A stretch of DNA of 30,189 nucleotides from Gnetum montanum (GCA_015680685.1 MNCI01003349.1:221259-251447), one strand, 5' to 3'; counted from the first letter of the stretch, positions 1 to 11,791 are shown. The notes: generated from the letters alone by a model not told the origin. A program made the numbers and translations.

Positions 1-733
1 CTTTATTGCGAAGTGTTTACTCGTGTCATTTTACCTTGCTTAAATATTTGAGGTCCACACAAATCTGCTTTCTTTTCTTTTCTGTCTATTTCCATTGAAT
101 CTTGCTCTATTTCTAGTTTTCTTGTGGAACTATATCTCTCTCTGGGGAAAATTAGGAGTAGATTTGCGGAGTTGTGCTCAAATGTTTATGCAAAATTTTA
201 TTTGTTACAAGCAGGTTTTATAGGGACCGCATAGACCAGGTAGTTTGAACAAAATAGGAAACTATAAATAACTCACAGTACTGGACAAAGTTGGCTGAAT
301 CTCTTTAAAGTAAAGTCATTTGTAGTTCACACACAACGAAATTGTCACATTTCATACAACCGCACGCCGCAACAGCACACACACATACTCACATTAACTA
401 CTAAGTTATTTGGAGGTATCTGGGCCTTGGTGTAGCCAGAGACCAGTAGGCACCTAAATCCTGTTCGAGGACACTCGTTGGCGGTCGCGTCCCAAACGGT
501 CGCCAACAAATATGTACTAAATAAAATGCCAAATCAAAAAAGAGGAAAAATGATAAATTACACTACCTAAAATTGATAGTGTTATAGGAAGGGTTCTTAC
601 ATGGCTTCAATCTCCCAAAGCTTTGAATCATAGGCAAGATCATAAATTAATAAAGGATCTTAATTAACAACATACATCTAGATCTAGCTAGCTTTTGGTC
701 AATCTAGTAGAATCTCCTTCTCTAGCTCTATCT
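1..733. other. Left flank of the giant retrotransposon, no gene seen
   Basis: No open frame or known domain is recognisable here. The stretch differs from the rest of the window by keeping CpG dinucleotides, especially between about 350 and 510. A short inverted repeat (GTTGGCG at 477-483, CGCCAAC at 501-507) lies in the most CpG-rich part. The five bases TATCT at 729-733 directly precede the LTR, so they are the expected left copy of its target-site duplication. The matching right copy would lie outside the window. This could be unique host sequence or the edge of another, younger repeat. Confidence 0.5.
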
Positions 734-920
734 TGAAACACCACCTAGAAAATACATGTTGCAACTTGTAACCTTTACCATCCAAATCGAGGCAAGAATT
801 CATTATAAATGTAAGATTTGTAGCCCATGAGTTGCAATCTTGCATACTTTAGCTTTTTGGAGCTGAAAAATGCCTCATAAGTTGCTACTGCCTCACTTGG
901 TAAGTGTAAAAGTGTTTTTG

Positions 921-931
921 TATTTATATAT
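921..931 (+). promoter_or_regulatory. Candidate TATA box in 5' LTR
   Basis: The sequence TATTTATATAT is followed by GGGCTTGG. The 3' LTR keeps a TATA-like string (TATATATGGGC) at the same relative place, about 25520-25535. Conservation between two LTRs that differ elsewhere supports a functional site. The distance of only about 190 bp from the LTR start would imply a short U3, so this remains tentative. Confidence 0.35.
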
Positions 932-1878
932 GGGCTTGGAAAGGCTAAAAATGCCTTGAGGACTACCAAATTTGGCATTTTCATGGGTTTTTGTAGAGGT
1001 GCAGCTTCAAGTACACTAAACCCATTTGCCCCCAATGTAGATGGTATTGGATTCTCATTTTTTCCAACAACACCTAACATAGTCACCACAAAAGCCCTAT
1101 GTAGTTTCAAGACCAATGTTGGTATTGTTGGTTTTTGCATTTTCTTAACAATGGTCAGCGTAGTCATAACACTTTTATGGTGGTGGAAAAATGACCAATG
1201 TAGTCATCATGGATTTCCAATAGATGTAGTTTTTCTAGCATAGCCACCATGCTTTTAGCAAATTTTAATAAGACGTTAGCATAGTCCTCTATGGCTAGTG
1301 TAGTTGAGGTGAAGGCTAGTATAGTCACAAAATTTTGTTTACTATTTTTAGTATGCATATAGATTTTGATGACCTTGGTACATGAAAACTTATTAGAAAT
1401 GGGAAAATACACTAGAAATCATAGCTGCTATACCTACAACCAACATCAATCTATTAGCAATCATGTTAGTAATTTGTAGCATGAAATCAACAACCTAAAA
1501 CTTATAAAACCTAAGCTTGAACATCTTATTCATGTTCTGAACACTTTTTAGTAGGACTAAATTTTTGCAATCCATAGCCCTTTGCAACCTTCAGAGCTTG
1601 AATTCCATTTGGTATCTACATTGAGCATTAGAGACCCTAGGTGTAATACCACTAGAGAAGGAGATTATACCATTGTTAACACTAGTTGTAGCCAAAGTTG
1701 TAGACTTGAATGGAAACCTTCAAGGAGTTGCAAGAAATTGAAACTAGGAAGTACCTGGACTATGGAGATTGACTATAGAACATAACCTGTTGGCTCCAAT
1801 AGCATTCAAGTTCTATTCAAGCTAGGTTCTTGTGCTTTAAACACCCATTTTTACTCTTTAATCTTTAAACTTTCATTT

Positions 1879-1884
1879 AATAAA
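1879..1884 (+). promoter_or_regulatory. Candidate polyadenylation signal in 5' LTR
   Basis: AATAAA lies in the context TTTAATAAAG. The same hexamer is kept at 26476-26481 in the 3' LTR. It lies about 150 bp before the LTR end, where the R/U5 boundary of a plant LTR is expected. Confidence 0.45.
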
Positions 1885-2032
1885 GCTTTTAGTTCATTTG
1901 TAGTATAGATTTTATTCAAAGTTTCATTTTGTGTTAATTATCTACAATTTATTTTCCAATTTATACTTTGTAAGTCCCTAGGTGATCGACAAGACCATCT
2001 AGGACACCTTGGATCCTATTTTTATAGGTCAT

Positions 2033-2050
2033 TGGTATTCAAGGTTAGGT
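2033..2050 (+). other. Primer-binding site of the Tat/Ogre-type element
   Basis: TTGGTATTCAAGGTTAGG starts two bases after the CA end of the LTR. It resembles the usual plant primer-binding site complementary to initiator Met-tRNA (TGGTATCAGAGCC...), allowing one inserted base and a few changes. Its position fixes the 3' boundary of the LTR. Confidence 0.65.
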
Positions 2051-2886
2051 TGTCATAACTTGGAATTTTCAGTTTTCTAACAATTGAATTTTCTAGGCAC
2101 TACAGTTTTTGGCACTACAAGGAGGTCCTCTGCCCAAATTCTTAGCCCAAAAAGCTATTCTAACCTATTCAAAACCTATTTTCAACAATCTTTGACATTT
2201 TTTTCAAAAGCCTTTTTATACTATTTACCAATAAAATTAGTGTTGGTGTTCCAATCCCCATCCAATATACCTAGTGTAGTTGTGGTGGTTGATTTGGGTT
2301 TTCACTACATTTTCATAGTAGTTGTTAGATTCTATGGAATCCAACATAGTCAACAACAACACCTATGATTTTTACCCAATGAAACTTGCACTTGACACCT
2401 GAAGTCCATCATAGATCATTCAAAAAAATTCAACTACATCTACTATAAAATTCTGTAGTAGAGCCAACCTAGACATCTCTTGGACTCCAATGTAGTGCTT
2501 CAAAAAAAAAAATTTCACATTTCATTTCTTAAAACCAATGTACACCCTTTGGTAGAAAATTTTCATTTTGGTTTTCCTAAGTGAAAACCCATTTTCCTCC
2601 ACCTACCTTAGCGTAGTTGGCTGGAAAACATAGTGGTCTACTACACATCCTCTAGCATAAACACTATAATTGGGAAAATTGACATAGTTGGTGTTACCAA
2701 CTTGAAAACCTCAACACCATTTTCTCAACATAGTATAGCCAACTATACCATTTATTTTCTCAACCTTTACAGTAGCACTTTAAATCATAGTTTTTTCTAT
2801 TTATAGCCAACTATACCATTGGGCAATCCCAACTTACTAAAGTTTTTACCAAAAATAGTAAAAGGTTAAAATCAACATTTTTGATA
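2051..2886 (+). other. Untranslated leader between primer-binding site and gag
   Basis: No convincing coding frame is present. The sequence contains repeated AGCATAGT-, TAGTGTAGT- and CCAACTATACC-type words (about 2420-2830) like those in the LTR and in the large tandem array. A 9-base A run lies at about 2502-2510. The leader is longer than in most gypsy elements but normal for large Tat elements. Confidence 0.55.
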
Positions 2887-5045
2887 ATGTCTTTTAGTAA
2901 GTCCATCATTTTGCACATTGACATGACCAACATGACATTCGGTCAAGATGGAGTGAGGATCTATGATCCTAGATACCCCACTATAGCTAACTATAGACAA
3001 TTGCTTAGGCTATGAGGGTAAAGCTTAGAATTCGATGTGCTCAGCAAAGAGCACTATAACTACATTTGTGCTAAGATCCAAGTTAGATTACTCCTTCCAT
3101 GAGTAGAGGCTAAATCCAAGCATGAGTATGAGTTAATCCATCACAATGGGAAGGAATACATACCCTCTCCCTATGATAAAGTACCCTTGAATGATATCCA
3201 TGCATGTATAATTTCTCAGTTAATTTAGATGGATGAGCAAGATGCAAAGTTGTACTGGGAGAGCCAACATGAAGAGCACAATGAGTTCAAGGTAGAGCTC
3301 AAACTAAAGAACTTCATAGAGGGTATATTCCAATAATTAGTCCCTAAAACTACCATGGCCACTTTGGCCCTACCTATCTCTTCCATGGGATATGCATCTC
3401 AACCAACATCTCTTGTATACCCAACCATGTTTGGGTTGGCACCTATTATAGCAGCCAATAAAGCATAGTTTATGTTTCAAAAAACCTCCCTCTTTTCATC
3501 CATGCCTTTTGCCATGTAGCCTTAGTCTACACAGCCCTCACTAGTGGTTCTCATCATCACTCACTCCTTTTCTATACTAGTGGGCCCCATAGTGGGACCA
3601 AAAACAACCCAAGGGACACAAACACCATTTGCCCCCTTTGTGCCTTAGTTACCAACATAAACATCCTTTTACCTATTTAGCCCATCCATGACCATCATAA
3701 CCTAGCCTCTCCCTTCTATACCATAGCCCATCGCAAGGTCACAGGCCTCTCAATTAATCCCCCAACGATTTTTGCAAATACTACAACCCATGGAAATGTT
3801 CCAAGGATTAGATCAAGCAAATGAAACGATCCTAGACTTGATGGAAGAGTTATGGAAGCTCAAAGCTTCCATAAGCTAGACTATGAAGATAATGAATTTC
3901 TATCAAGATGATGCAATCAATCCTACAGTCCCATTGGTAACTCTTCCACTAAGCATCCCCATTCCATAATTCACCAAGTACAATGGTGAAGGCAACTTGA
4001 ATACTCACCTAATAACCTTCCATTCCAAATTCCTATTACTAAAAGCCTATCCATATACCATCATGTGGATATTCCATATGTCCCTAATGGGAAAAGCCTT
4101 GGACTAGTACCATGTGTTGTCAAAAGGGATCTATACCTTCATTGGAAGATATAATTTCATAGTTTTTTAACCATTTCAAGTACACCTTGAAATCTAATAT
4201 AGCTCTTGACTAATTAATGAAGGTCAAATAAGCATCCCTTGAGCCAATATAGAAGTCCATACAATGATGGAATGCTCTACTTAATGAGATTCTAAAACTG
4301 ATAGTGAAACCCACCTTCTCACTATCTTCAAGGGGGTAGTTAATGACTTCATTAAGTTGAAACTATACTACCTAGATCCATAGTCATTTAGTTAAGCTTT
4401 TTCTTAAAGAAAGAACATATAGGATGTGACTGAGGCTAGCCATGACCTTGCTTATGTGACATATAAAAACTAGCACTCACATAAGGAGAGGGGAAGGAAA
4501 AATAACCTAACCATGGATACAATGGCCAAATACAATAATAAAATCCACATAGGGGTATAAGACCAATCAACCTAAGGCCCCTACCAACAACAATCAACCT
4601 TTAGCATCTAGGGCCTCCACATCAACCACTTCAAGGCCTAACCTTGAACATAAAGACCAATCGAAGTATACTAGGTTATCATTAAAACCATCAGAACTCC
4701 TTAATCAACTATTGAAAAGTGGGAGAATTAAGTATAAACAAATGACTAAAAATTCTCATCAAAGACATGAGATGACTCCCTCATACCTAAATACTTCAAA
4801 CTTGATCATTTTTGCCACTACCATCAATTGCCAAGTCATGAAACTAACTTTTTCCTAGCACTTAAGGATGACTTGTTGAAGATGATAGACAAGGATGAAT
4901 TGGTCTTTGATGCCTCAAATCTAGTTAAATCATAAAATAAATCCATGAAAATCTACAAGGATCCATTAAATATGTACAATAGTCCATACACTATCATGAC
5001 ATTCAATGTAATTAATAACTCTAGACCTACACATGGGAGCCATTT
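2887..5045 (+). pseudogene. gag: Degenerate gag of the Tat/Ogre-type element
   Basis: Gag is the capsid/nucleocapsid precursor that packages element RNA in cytoplasmic virus-like particles. A single frame runs from the ATG at 2887 to about 4170 with no frameshift, interrupted only by stop codons. An early conserved-looking segment reads YDPRYPTIANYRQLLRL. A central part is rich in Pro, Ser and Thr (about 3340-3780). The core retrotransposon-gag domain lies at about 3960-4400, starting FTKYNGEGNLNTHL and including GKALD followed by a stop where the family has Trp or Glu-Trp. A one-base frameshift lies near 4170-4180, after which the domain continues (MKVK, NALLNEILK). I see no zinc knuckle. 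The start was chosen as the first ATG of the continuous frame; ATGs at 2923 and 2932 are alternatives. Confidence 0.75.
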
Positions 5046-6480
5046 GTGATTTGGCTACCTCCTTACAACAACAAGGATCCTTCAACGTCAACTAGTTCAA
5101 GGTTTTCTTTTGTTGTAAGGATACCATCACCCATGTCTCCCAAGGATCCTTTTGTGATCAAGGTACCCCCTCCTACTAAAACCAAGACCAAGCCTACCAC
5201 TAGAATTGATAAGCGTCCTCCTATAGTGGTCAACATAATGGATTCTTCGCAACCAACCAATAATAATAAAAAATCCTCAAGAAAATAATTCAAGAAGCAT
5301 ATTTCAAAGCCTAAGAACAATGATAGAAAATAGGCCAATGCATGGAAGAAAGTGAGCTTGCAAAAGCTCACTTGCATCTCATCTACTCTGATGAGTTCCA
5401 ATGCTTAAGCTACCTCAACCAGTTAACCACGGTAGGAACCCAAGCCATAGTGAAAAGTAAAAGAAGCCAAATAATCATTGAAGCATGAAGTTCACATCTT
5501 AAGCTGCATAAAGGAAGTCAAGAATCCTAAGAACAGGAACCCTACAACCATCAACAAAGACTTCCTCATTGTGATAAAATAGGCTAAGTAGTCACTAAAG
5601 AAAAAGAATACCTCTCTTAGACCTATATGACCTTGTGATGACTACTATTGTGCACTACAAAGCATTAGTTAAGATAATCATTTTTCTATTAGCAAGGATA
5701 TCCCTGCTAGTGAAGAGTCCATCCATGTAATGATGGTACCACCTTCAACAAAGGAAGAAAAGATGTCAACAATGCTATTATTTTGTGGTAGTGAATTCAA
5801 AACCAATTGCTAAGATGGTGAGAAAACTAGGGCTCCCCTATTCATAATCATCAAGGTAGGATAGTACAAGGTGCATAGAGTGCACTTTGATGATGTATTT
5901 GCAACAAACATAATACCTTACACCCTTGTAGAACATCTAGGCCTAACCGAGAAAATGTAACATACTTCAACAATCACTCTTAAGTCCTTCAATGGATCTT
6001 GGGTGGTTGTAAAAGGTTCTATTTGTTTAGACTTTGTGGTAGTGGAAAAATTCCCCACAATGGCCAATTTCTTGGTGGTGTAGGAAATACCAAGGTTCAA
6101 CCTTATCTTGGGGAGGCCTTTGTTAGTTTAATTACAAGTTATTTCCTTACCGACATACGAAGAAATTTATCTACCTTATGAGGAAGGTGAAATCATCATC
6201 CACAATGATAGTGCAGTTTCCTTAGTGGTTAAAAATGTTGACATTGAACAAGGGTTGAAAGTGGAATTTTAGGGAGAAACTCCTATTGTTAGTCACAAAT
6301 TTAAGAAGCCTAAGAGAGAAAAAGTGGCCAAGACCAATAACGATGGATCCATGGATGTACCATGGGAAGGGCTCCCCTTCAAAGTTATAAGTGAAGAAAA
6401 TGGAGAATACAAAATTGTCCAAAGTAGGTCATACATGTTTTCTAATTTGTCAAAGATTAGGAAACACTTGCATAATTGAT
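5046..6480 (+). pseudogene. pro: Degenerate Gag-protease linker and retropepsin
   Basis: One frame runs from 5046 to about 6477. It begins with a basic, proline-rich linker (for example KVPPPTKTKTKPTTR) and ends in an aspartic protease that would mature Gag and Pol. The catalytic region reads VHFDDVFATNIIP at about 5880-5918, where active relatives have a D-S/D-G motif, so the Gly after the catalytic Asp is lost. The second hallmark, LILGRPLL in place of LLLGRPW, is at about 6100. Stops occur at the codons after TEKM, FLVV and PLLV. The C-terminal part is acidic and lysine-rich and ends RKHLHN-stop. No reverse transcriptase follows; the reading unit resumes at 15392, 8.9 kb downstream. Confidence 0.75.
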
Positions 6481-6775
6481 GTATGCCCTTGATTTTTTCA
6501 TCCTTGTACCATGGGAAGGGCTCCCCTTTTATAACCCTTTTAGTCTAGTTGAAACCTTTTTCTTATATGCACTATTTATTTACTTTTTTTTTTACTTTAT
6601 TTTAATCTTTACTTTGCACGTAGCCTAAGGTTTACACTTATTTACAATTTTTCTTTTATGCATTTTTATCTTAGAATAGAAACCATAAAAAACTATGATA
6701 AAAACTTTAAACCTGAAGAAACTTATAAAAATTTTAAAAACATAAAAAAATTGATTAAAAAGTTTTCTTTGAGGA

Positions 6776-6955
6776 TGTGGGGCCCACCATGGTCTAAAAT
6801 TAACAAAAACATAGGGCCTGCCATGGCTTTAAACTGGCAAATCACATGACCCACCATGACTTAAAACTAGAAAAACATCTTGTGTGGCCCACCATGGCCT
6901 AACAATGGCAAATTGCATGGCTTGCCATGGCCTAAAACTAACAAACCTCTTATAA
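6776..6955 (+). repeat. Minisatellite, about five 33-38 bp units
   Basis: Units have the form GGCCCACCATGGCCTAAAACT plus an A-rich tail. They start near 6776, 6814, 6849, 6887 and 6920. Related units recur at 14988-15055, near the opposite edge of the interruption and in the same orientation. Confidence 0.7.
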
Positions 6956-7845
6956 CCATTACAACCTAGTTTACATTATGGTCCTTCTACATAGTTAAAT
7001 AACATATCCTATGACATAAACAAAAACATAAACATATAACACACATAACATTTGAACATTAAAATATGTAAAGCAAATTAAACTTTTAAAATAATAAGTA
7101 TCCAATGTCTACAACATAGCAATCATGAAAGTCTAAATAATAAATTGTCTCTCAATACATCAATGGCTAACACTATCCAATACATCATCAATAATGTCAA
7201 CATCAATAGGAAAAGAAAAATAGAAGGTTGTGACCAATGGATGATGATAAGAGGCTACTGGAGGGGGTTGAGGAGCACTTCCACCTTCTTCACTGCCAAT
7301 GTCACCTAGTACTTATATTAGAACAAAACATAAGTTAACTAATAATCAACAAAGTATGAAACTAAACTATAACTTAAAATAAATTAAACTAAAATATGCT
7401 AAAAAAATAGTATAAGAAAATTTGAAGGGCTCTAGAGAAACATCTTCTGGTGGAATATTCCAAAGATCAACCTTCAAATGATGAAGGATTTGTTCCTTGG
7501 TCATGTAGGCCAAGTCCACCTCCTTGAGATTGATGCCTCTCAGGGTGTTGGTATCATTGATTTTCATTCATGTGGATGGCTCCCACAAAAATGTCCCAGT
7601 AGTTACCTCTCCATAAGTAGTAGAGACATGAGGAGATGAGGATTTAACCAAGGTTAAGGTGCCTTCAAATAGTTTGAAGACATCCATCATTTGAATCCCC
7701 CTCACAAACAACTCTAACTTACATTGTTTAGTGGACTTCTCCTTTGACCAGTTAAGGTAAGCTTCATGCTCAATGTTATATTTCTTCTTGTGATCCTTTT
7801 ATGCTTGATGCCATAAAAGGGTGGTTGGGATCCCATAAAAGCTTA

Positions 7846-7922
7846 GGTACTGAAAACAACAAAACATAAGAAAAAATAATAAGTAAACAAATAACCACCC
7901 TATATTTGTTGTTTTCAGTACC
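7846..7922 (-). repeat. Perfect 18-bp inverted repeat coinciding with a 72-bp intron
   Basis: The arms GGTACTGAAAACAACAAA (7846-7863) and its exact reverse complement (7905-7922) flank a 41-base AT-rich loop. On the - strand this places a GTACTG donor at 7921 and a TTGTTTTCAG acceptor at 7850. Removing 7850-7921 joins two open frames in phase. Because the arms are symmetric, the same donor and acceptor exist on the + strand. Confidence 0.7.
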
Positions 7923-9961
7923 ATGTCACATGCTAGGACAAGTCTTACCATGAACCTCCTCTTGGAGGGTTGCTCGATTACTAGTGCTTCCTCTTCAACC
8001 ATGGGCCTCTTTAGTTTAGCTCTAGTTGAATCTTTAGCTTTAGCTTGCAATGTCTTAGTCCAATCAACATCTCCATGCTCAACCTGGGTTTCAAACCCCA
8101 TGCTATTAAGGAAAATACAATGCCTACCACTAAGTTCCTTAGTGGTAATAGATAGTGATTCCATGACATCCTCTGGCTGGTTCTAAGCCTGCATAGTGGG
8201 ATAAACATGCTTAACCCATGGCATGGAGAAATGGGATGGATCTTGAATTACCTATTTTCCTTCATTCCTCACCATCAAGAACATTGCAAAACCTCCTCAA
8301 ATATGCCACAAAGAATGCATAATGCATGTGTAATTTTTTTGTGAGGTTATCACAGATTTTGAGGATTTCACCACATAGCTTGGAAACTAAGTGATCAAAT
8401 TAGTTGAATCGAGCACCTTCTGAGAAGACCTTCTTCATGGTCCATGCCTAGTCAACCATCATGATCTTTCCCTATGATAGTAGCTTGGGAAAACTTTGAG
8501 ATCAAAATAAGGGATATGCCTCCTTAGCCTCTTCAACCTTGAATTGGTTAGGAGACAATTCCTTATGACCATGATGAGTCCCTATCCACTTCTCTACCTC
8601 CTCTTGGTGTTCCACCTCTTTATCCAACTTACTGAAAACATTTAGACCTTCACGAGGAATGCTAAAGAGGTCACTAAAGGTGGAGTCATTGATGGCTAGG
8701 GTGACAGACACATCATGAACTCCAGTGATGAACTTCTTCACTCCTTGGTTAAATGAGTCAATGATGTTCACCATCTTGGGGGTATGAATAGTGGGGCTAG
8801 GAACCATGTATAGATCAAGAAAACCTACATTAGTGATGTTTTCTTGGATTTGTCTAGGCATCCTGCTAGCCAACCACTACTGCACTGATTGTACCTCACC
8901 ATACTAGTGTGATGGTGGAGGAAATGTTGGCATCTACAATATAAGAAAAGGCTAATTAGCATAGGCATGGACATGTAAAACCAAAAATATAATAGTATAA
9001 CAACATTAAAACCAACTTTATAGCCAAACATAGTCAATAAAATCATTTAGACACTTAAAGCATACGTAACCTACAATCATATAGCCATGAAAATGTTGAC
9101 ATGAAAATAAAAATAAAATAATAATAATAACTCTTACCTTTCTTGTTAGAAGATGATTGTAAGGAGCCTTCAATGGGTATGCAAGCAAGATCTAATTTAG
9201 CCCATCAACCATGCACTATCCCATTGTCTACACACCATTAGTAGGCTTTGGAGTAACATGTGGTGTACTTGTCTAGGTTACCTCCTAGTTGCTTCATCAC
9301 CACAAGCCTCACTATGGGGCTTTCGGTGAAAATCTCCAATGCTATTTGGACTAAGGATAGGAGTTGGTTACTCTTGATGAACCCCTTATCATCCACCCTA
9401 TACTTGCAAGTACACTAATCGAAGTATGAAAAACATTAAAACCAAATAGCCTAGTGAAACTAATAATTAAAGTAGGAAAAAAATGAAACCTTAAAATAAT
9501 GCTTACCCTTCCATACAATAGACAGTACCAAGAGGATTTTGAAACAACATGTGGGCTCAATGACCAACTAGCAAAGTGTTGTTACCATTATACAAGTTGA
9601 ACTTTGGCATGTCCCAAATCTTGGACAACTTATGAATTCCCATTGTATGAGTGCTATCAAGCACCTCATCCTCCATGCATGTCTCAAGATCATCTTCTAT
9701 AAACTTGACAATCAAGCTTGATGACCAAGGCAACAAGTTCTCAATGATGATGACAGTTGTATGGGTTGATAAGTGTGACCATATCATCATACTAAAGTTC
9801 AGAAGTAGAAAGGCCAATAACTCCTATTCCCCCATCCTAAACCATAAGAAGCCATGCTCAAAAGTCATGTGAGCAAGTGGGATGTTAGGCCCTGGGATGT
9901 GGATGTATCATAGCAATTCCACCAGCTCAATCAGTACTAATATGGACTTAAGGAAGGCCCT

Positions 9962-11649
9962 GCACACAACAACAAAAATAGTTAAAACCATCAATAGTCA
10001 TAGCCAAGTATAACCATATGTTAAATGACAAAAATTAATACAAATTTAACATCAAAATTTTCATGTAAGTCAATAACAATCAAACCATAGTTACAACACT
10101 TAAAACCAAAACCAAAACTAGGACCAAGTTTCAACTAAAAACCATGTACAACCAAGTGGCCTAATAACAACTAATGGTAGTTTTCATGAAAATATAATCA
10201 TAAAAGTGGTATAAATGTTTATGTAGAAACATAAAAAATATGAAAACTATCTTGTACCAACTAAAATAGTTAAAACACCAATTTGGACTTGGCAAAACTT
10301 TACTAAGCATCCTAGTTAATGGTGAAATTAGTCATAGTAAAAACTCTAGGAAAGCTAGTTGAAATTTTCTAAAAATTCAAAATGAATATTTAGAACTAAA
10401 AATACAACATATAGAAAACTTTTTAAACCTTTAAATAAAATCATAATAACACACCAGCAACACCAACACTGCCTATATAGATAGGCAGGTTTGTAGTTTT
10501 CATGGCCAAAACTACAACCGTATAGAATAGTTTACACCAAGATGAAAATGATAGATTAGAAATAAAAAACATTTCTAGGATAGAAATGATATAGAAACAA
10601 AATTCAATGGGATTTGATATTTACACTGAGGTTTCAAGCTTAGAAAAAATTTAAAAGACCAACCAAAACCATGATAACATTCCATCAAAAACTATAATGC
10701 AACACCAAACTATAGAAAATAGTTATAGTAGACAATCAATAAAAAATACCAAAAACAAAAAAACATTAACTTTCCATAATCACTTCCAAACCTCTCTAAG
10801 ATCTTAGGGTATCCATAGGACCTTGGGAAGTTGGCTAAAAAAAGTTTCTAAAGTGCCAACACTAACCATCTTCAGTGGTAAACCATAACAACCAAAAAAC
10901 AAAACTTTGACACTAGTTTACCAAAAATTTCACTAAAAATAAACCATGTAACAAAATTCAATAATTCCATAGCTATTGGAATCCTTAAAAAATGAAATAA
11001 AATATTAATTTGAAAAACATAAAAACTCCCAACCATTTTTGTAGAAAATGATGATGAAGTGACATGAACCAAACTCTAACATCAAAACCCCACTTCACGC
11101 AAGTTTAGGAAAACATTTGCCAAAAGTTAAATAACATCTAAATTTAATGATTCCATAGCTATTAAAATACTTAAAAATATAAAAATTCACAACCTTAAAA
11201 CCAAATGATTCTTAACCATTTTTTACATAGGAAATACCAAAGTACCAAAAAAATGGCCAAAATTGAAAACCCACTCTACATTGTCTTACGGAAAAATTCA
11301 TAGAGAATTAGCCATAAGTCAAAATTAGTGATTCAAAAATTCATTTTACTATTAAAAATATTACTATAATACCTATGTCCACAAAAAAGGATATTTCATA
11401 ACCTTTTATACATAAAAAAATACAAAGTTGGTGTTGCTTTTTTGCCCCAAAACACATAGCAATGCCCAGAAATAACAAAAATAATTTTTTTAATTTGACA
11501 CACACTAATCCCACAACCTAATCAATACCAAAAAACCATAAAAATAGCCTACATATAACATATTATTTTTACAAAATTAAAAAAGAAACCAACACACAAA
11601 GCCCTACAACAAAGAACACCTAGGTTTCAAAGGAAAATTTCACACAAAA
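9962..11649 (-). other. Long AT-rich non-coding stretch, probable first intron of the antisense unit
   Basis: No coding frame is visible on either strand. It is A-rich on the + strand, with many AAAACC- and TAAAAC-type words. It ends on the left at a strong polypyrimidine/AG acceptor (9961-9960 on the - strand). The donor next to the first exon near 11650 is not certain. It contains the adjacent hairpins at 10469-10517. Confidence 0.4.
10469..10517. repeat. Two adjacent perfect stem-loops
   Basis: The first has arms CTGCCTAT and ATAGGCAG (10469-10476, 10481-10488) with loop ATAG. Two bases later the second has arms TTGTAGTTTT and AAAACTACAA (10491-10500, 10508-10517) with loop CATGGCC. Both stems are mismatch-free despite the decayed surroundings. 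Confidence 0.7.
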
Positions 11650-11791
11650 GGTTAGAATTTGTGTACTTGGGCATCATGATGGTGGAGATCTTAGTAATAA
11701 CTAGATATGGAAAATTGGAGAGGCCTCAAAGATTAGCTTTAGCCTCCTCCAAGGTAGGATTCTTGATGGTGAAAGCCTTTTTCCTTGACAT

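Larger units (their letters stand above)
734..2031 (+). repeat. 5' LTR of the giant Tat/Ogre-type element
   Basis: It begins TGAAACACCACC and ends with CA at 2030-2031, immediately before the primer-binding site, giving 1298 bp. It matches 25334-26535 along its length at something like 85-90% identity by eye, with many transition differences. A TATA-like stretch lies at 921-931 and a conserved AATAAA at 1879-1884. The segment 1140-1330 carries repeated words of the type CTAGCATAGTC and CTAGTGTAGT, which recur elsewhere in the family. No genuine protein-coding frame is apparent in it. Confidence 0.88.
7160..11791 (-). pseudogene. Decayed multi-exon antisense reading unit of unknown family
   Basis: I do not recognise the protein family. 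Exons are inferred from coherent reading plus splice-like borders: 11791-about 11650 (starts MSRKKAFTIKNPTLEEAKAN), 9959-9507, 9414-9138, 8933-8252, 8188-7922, 7849-about 7420 and about 7306-7160 (ends DVLDSVSH, stop TGA). Borders include an acceptor TTGTTGTGTGCAG at 9961 and donors GGTAAGC at 9506 and GGTAAGAG at 9137. Junctions 9507/9414 and 7922/7849 keep the frame; others need an indel. Stops are few and mostly replace Gln, Arg or Trp. Exon 5 is basic (AKLKRP, PSKRR) and could carry a nuclear signal. The last exon is Pro/Ser-rich. Tat-clade elements are known to carry antisense ORFs, usually nearer an LTR; a captured host gene or another transposon's gene is equally possible. Confidence 0.55.

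Noticed and set aside
420-480. tRNA-like or SINE-like signal (TGTTCGAGGAC resembling a B box)
   Set aside because: The A box and spacing do not fit, no cloverleaf can be drawn and no clear tail with a target duplication was found.
956-1243. Open frames on both strands within the 5' LTR, repeated in part in the 3' LTR
   Set aside because: They lie in LTR sequence, are not kept as frames in the other LTR and resemble no retroelement protein.
2084-2368. Open frame of about 94 residues after the primer-binding site
   Set aside because: It is low-complexity, hydrophobic and made of leader repeats. There is no sign of an extra 5' ORF of the Ogre type.
5063-5401. Minus-strand frame of 112 residues opposite the gag-protease linker
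   Set aside because: It is the shadow of the proline- and lysine-rich linker, which is in frame with the retropepsin on the + strand.
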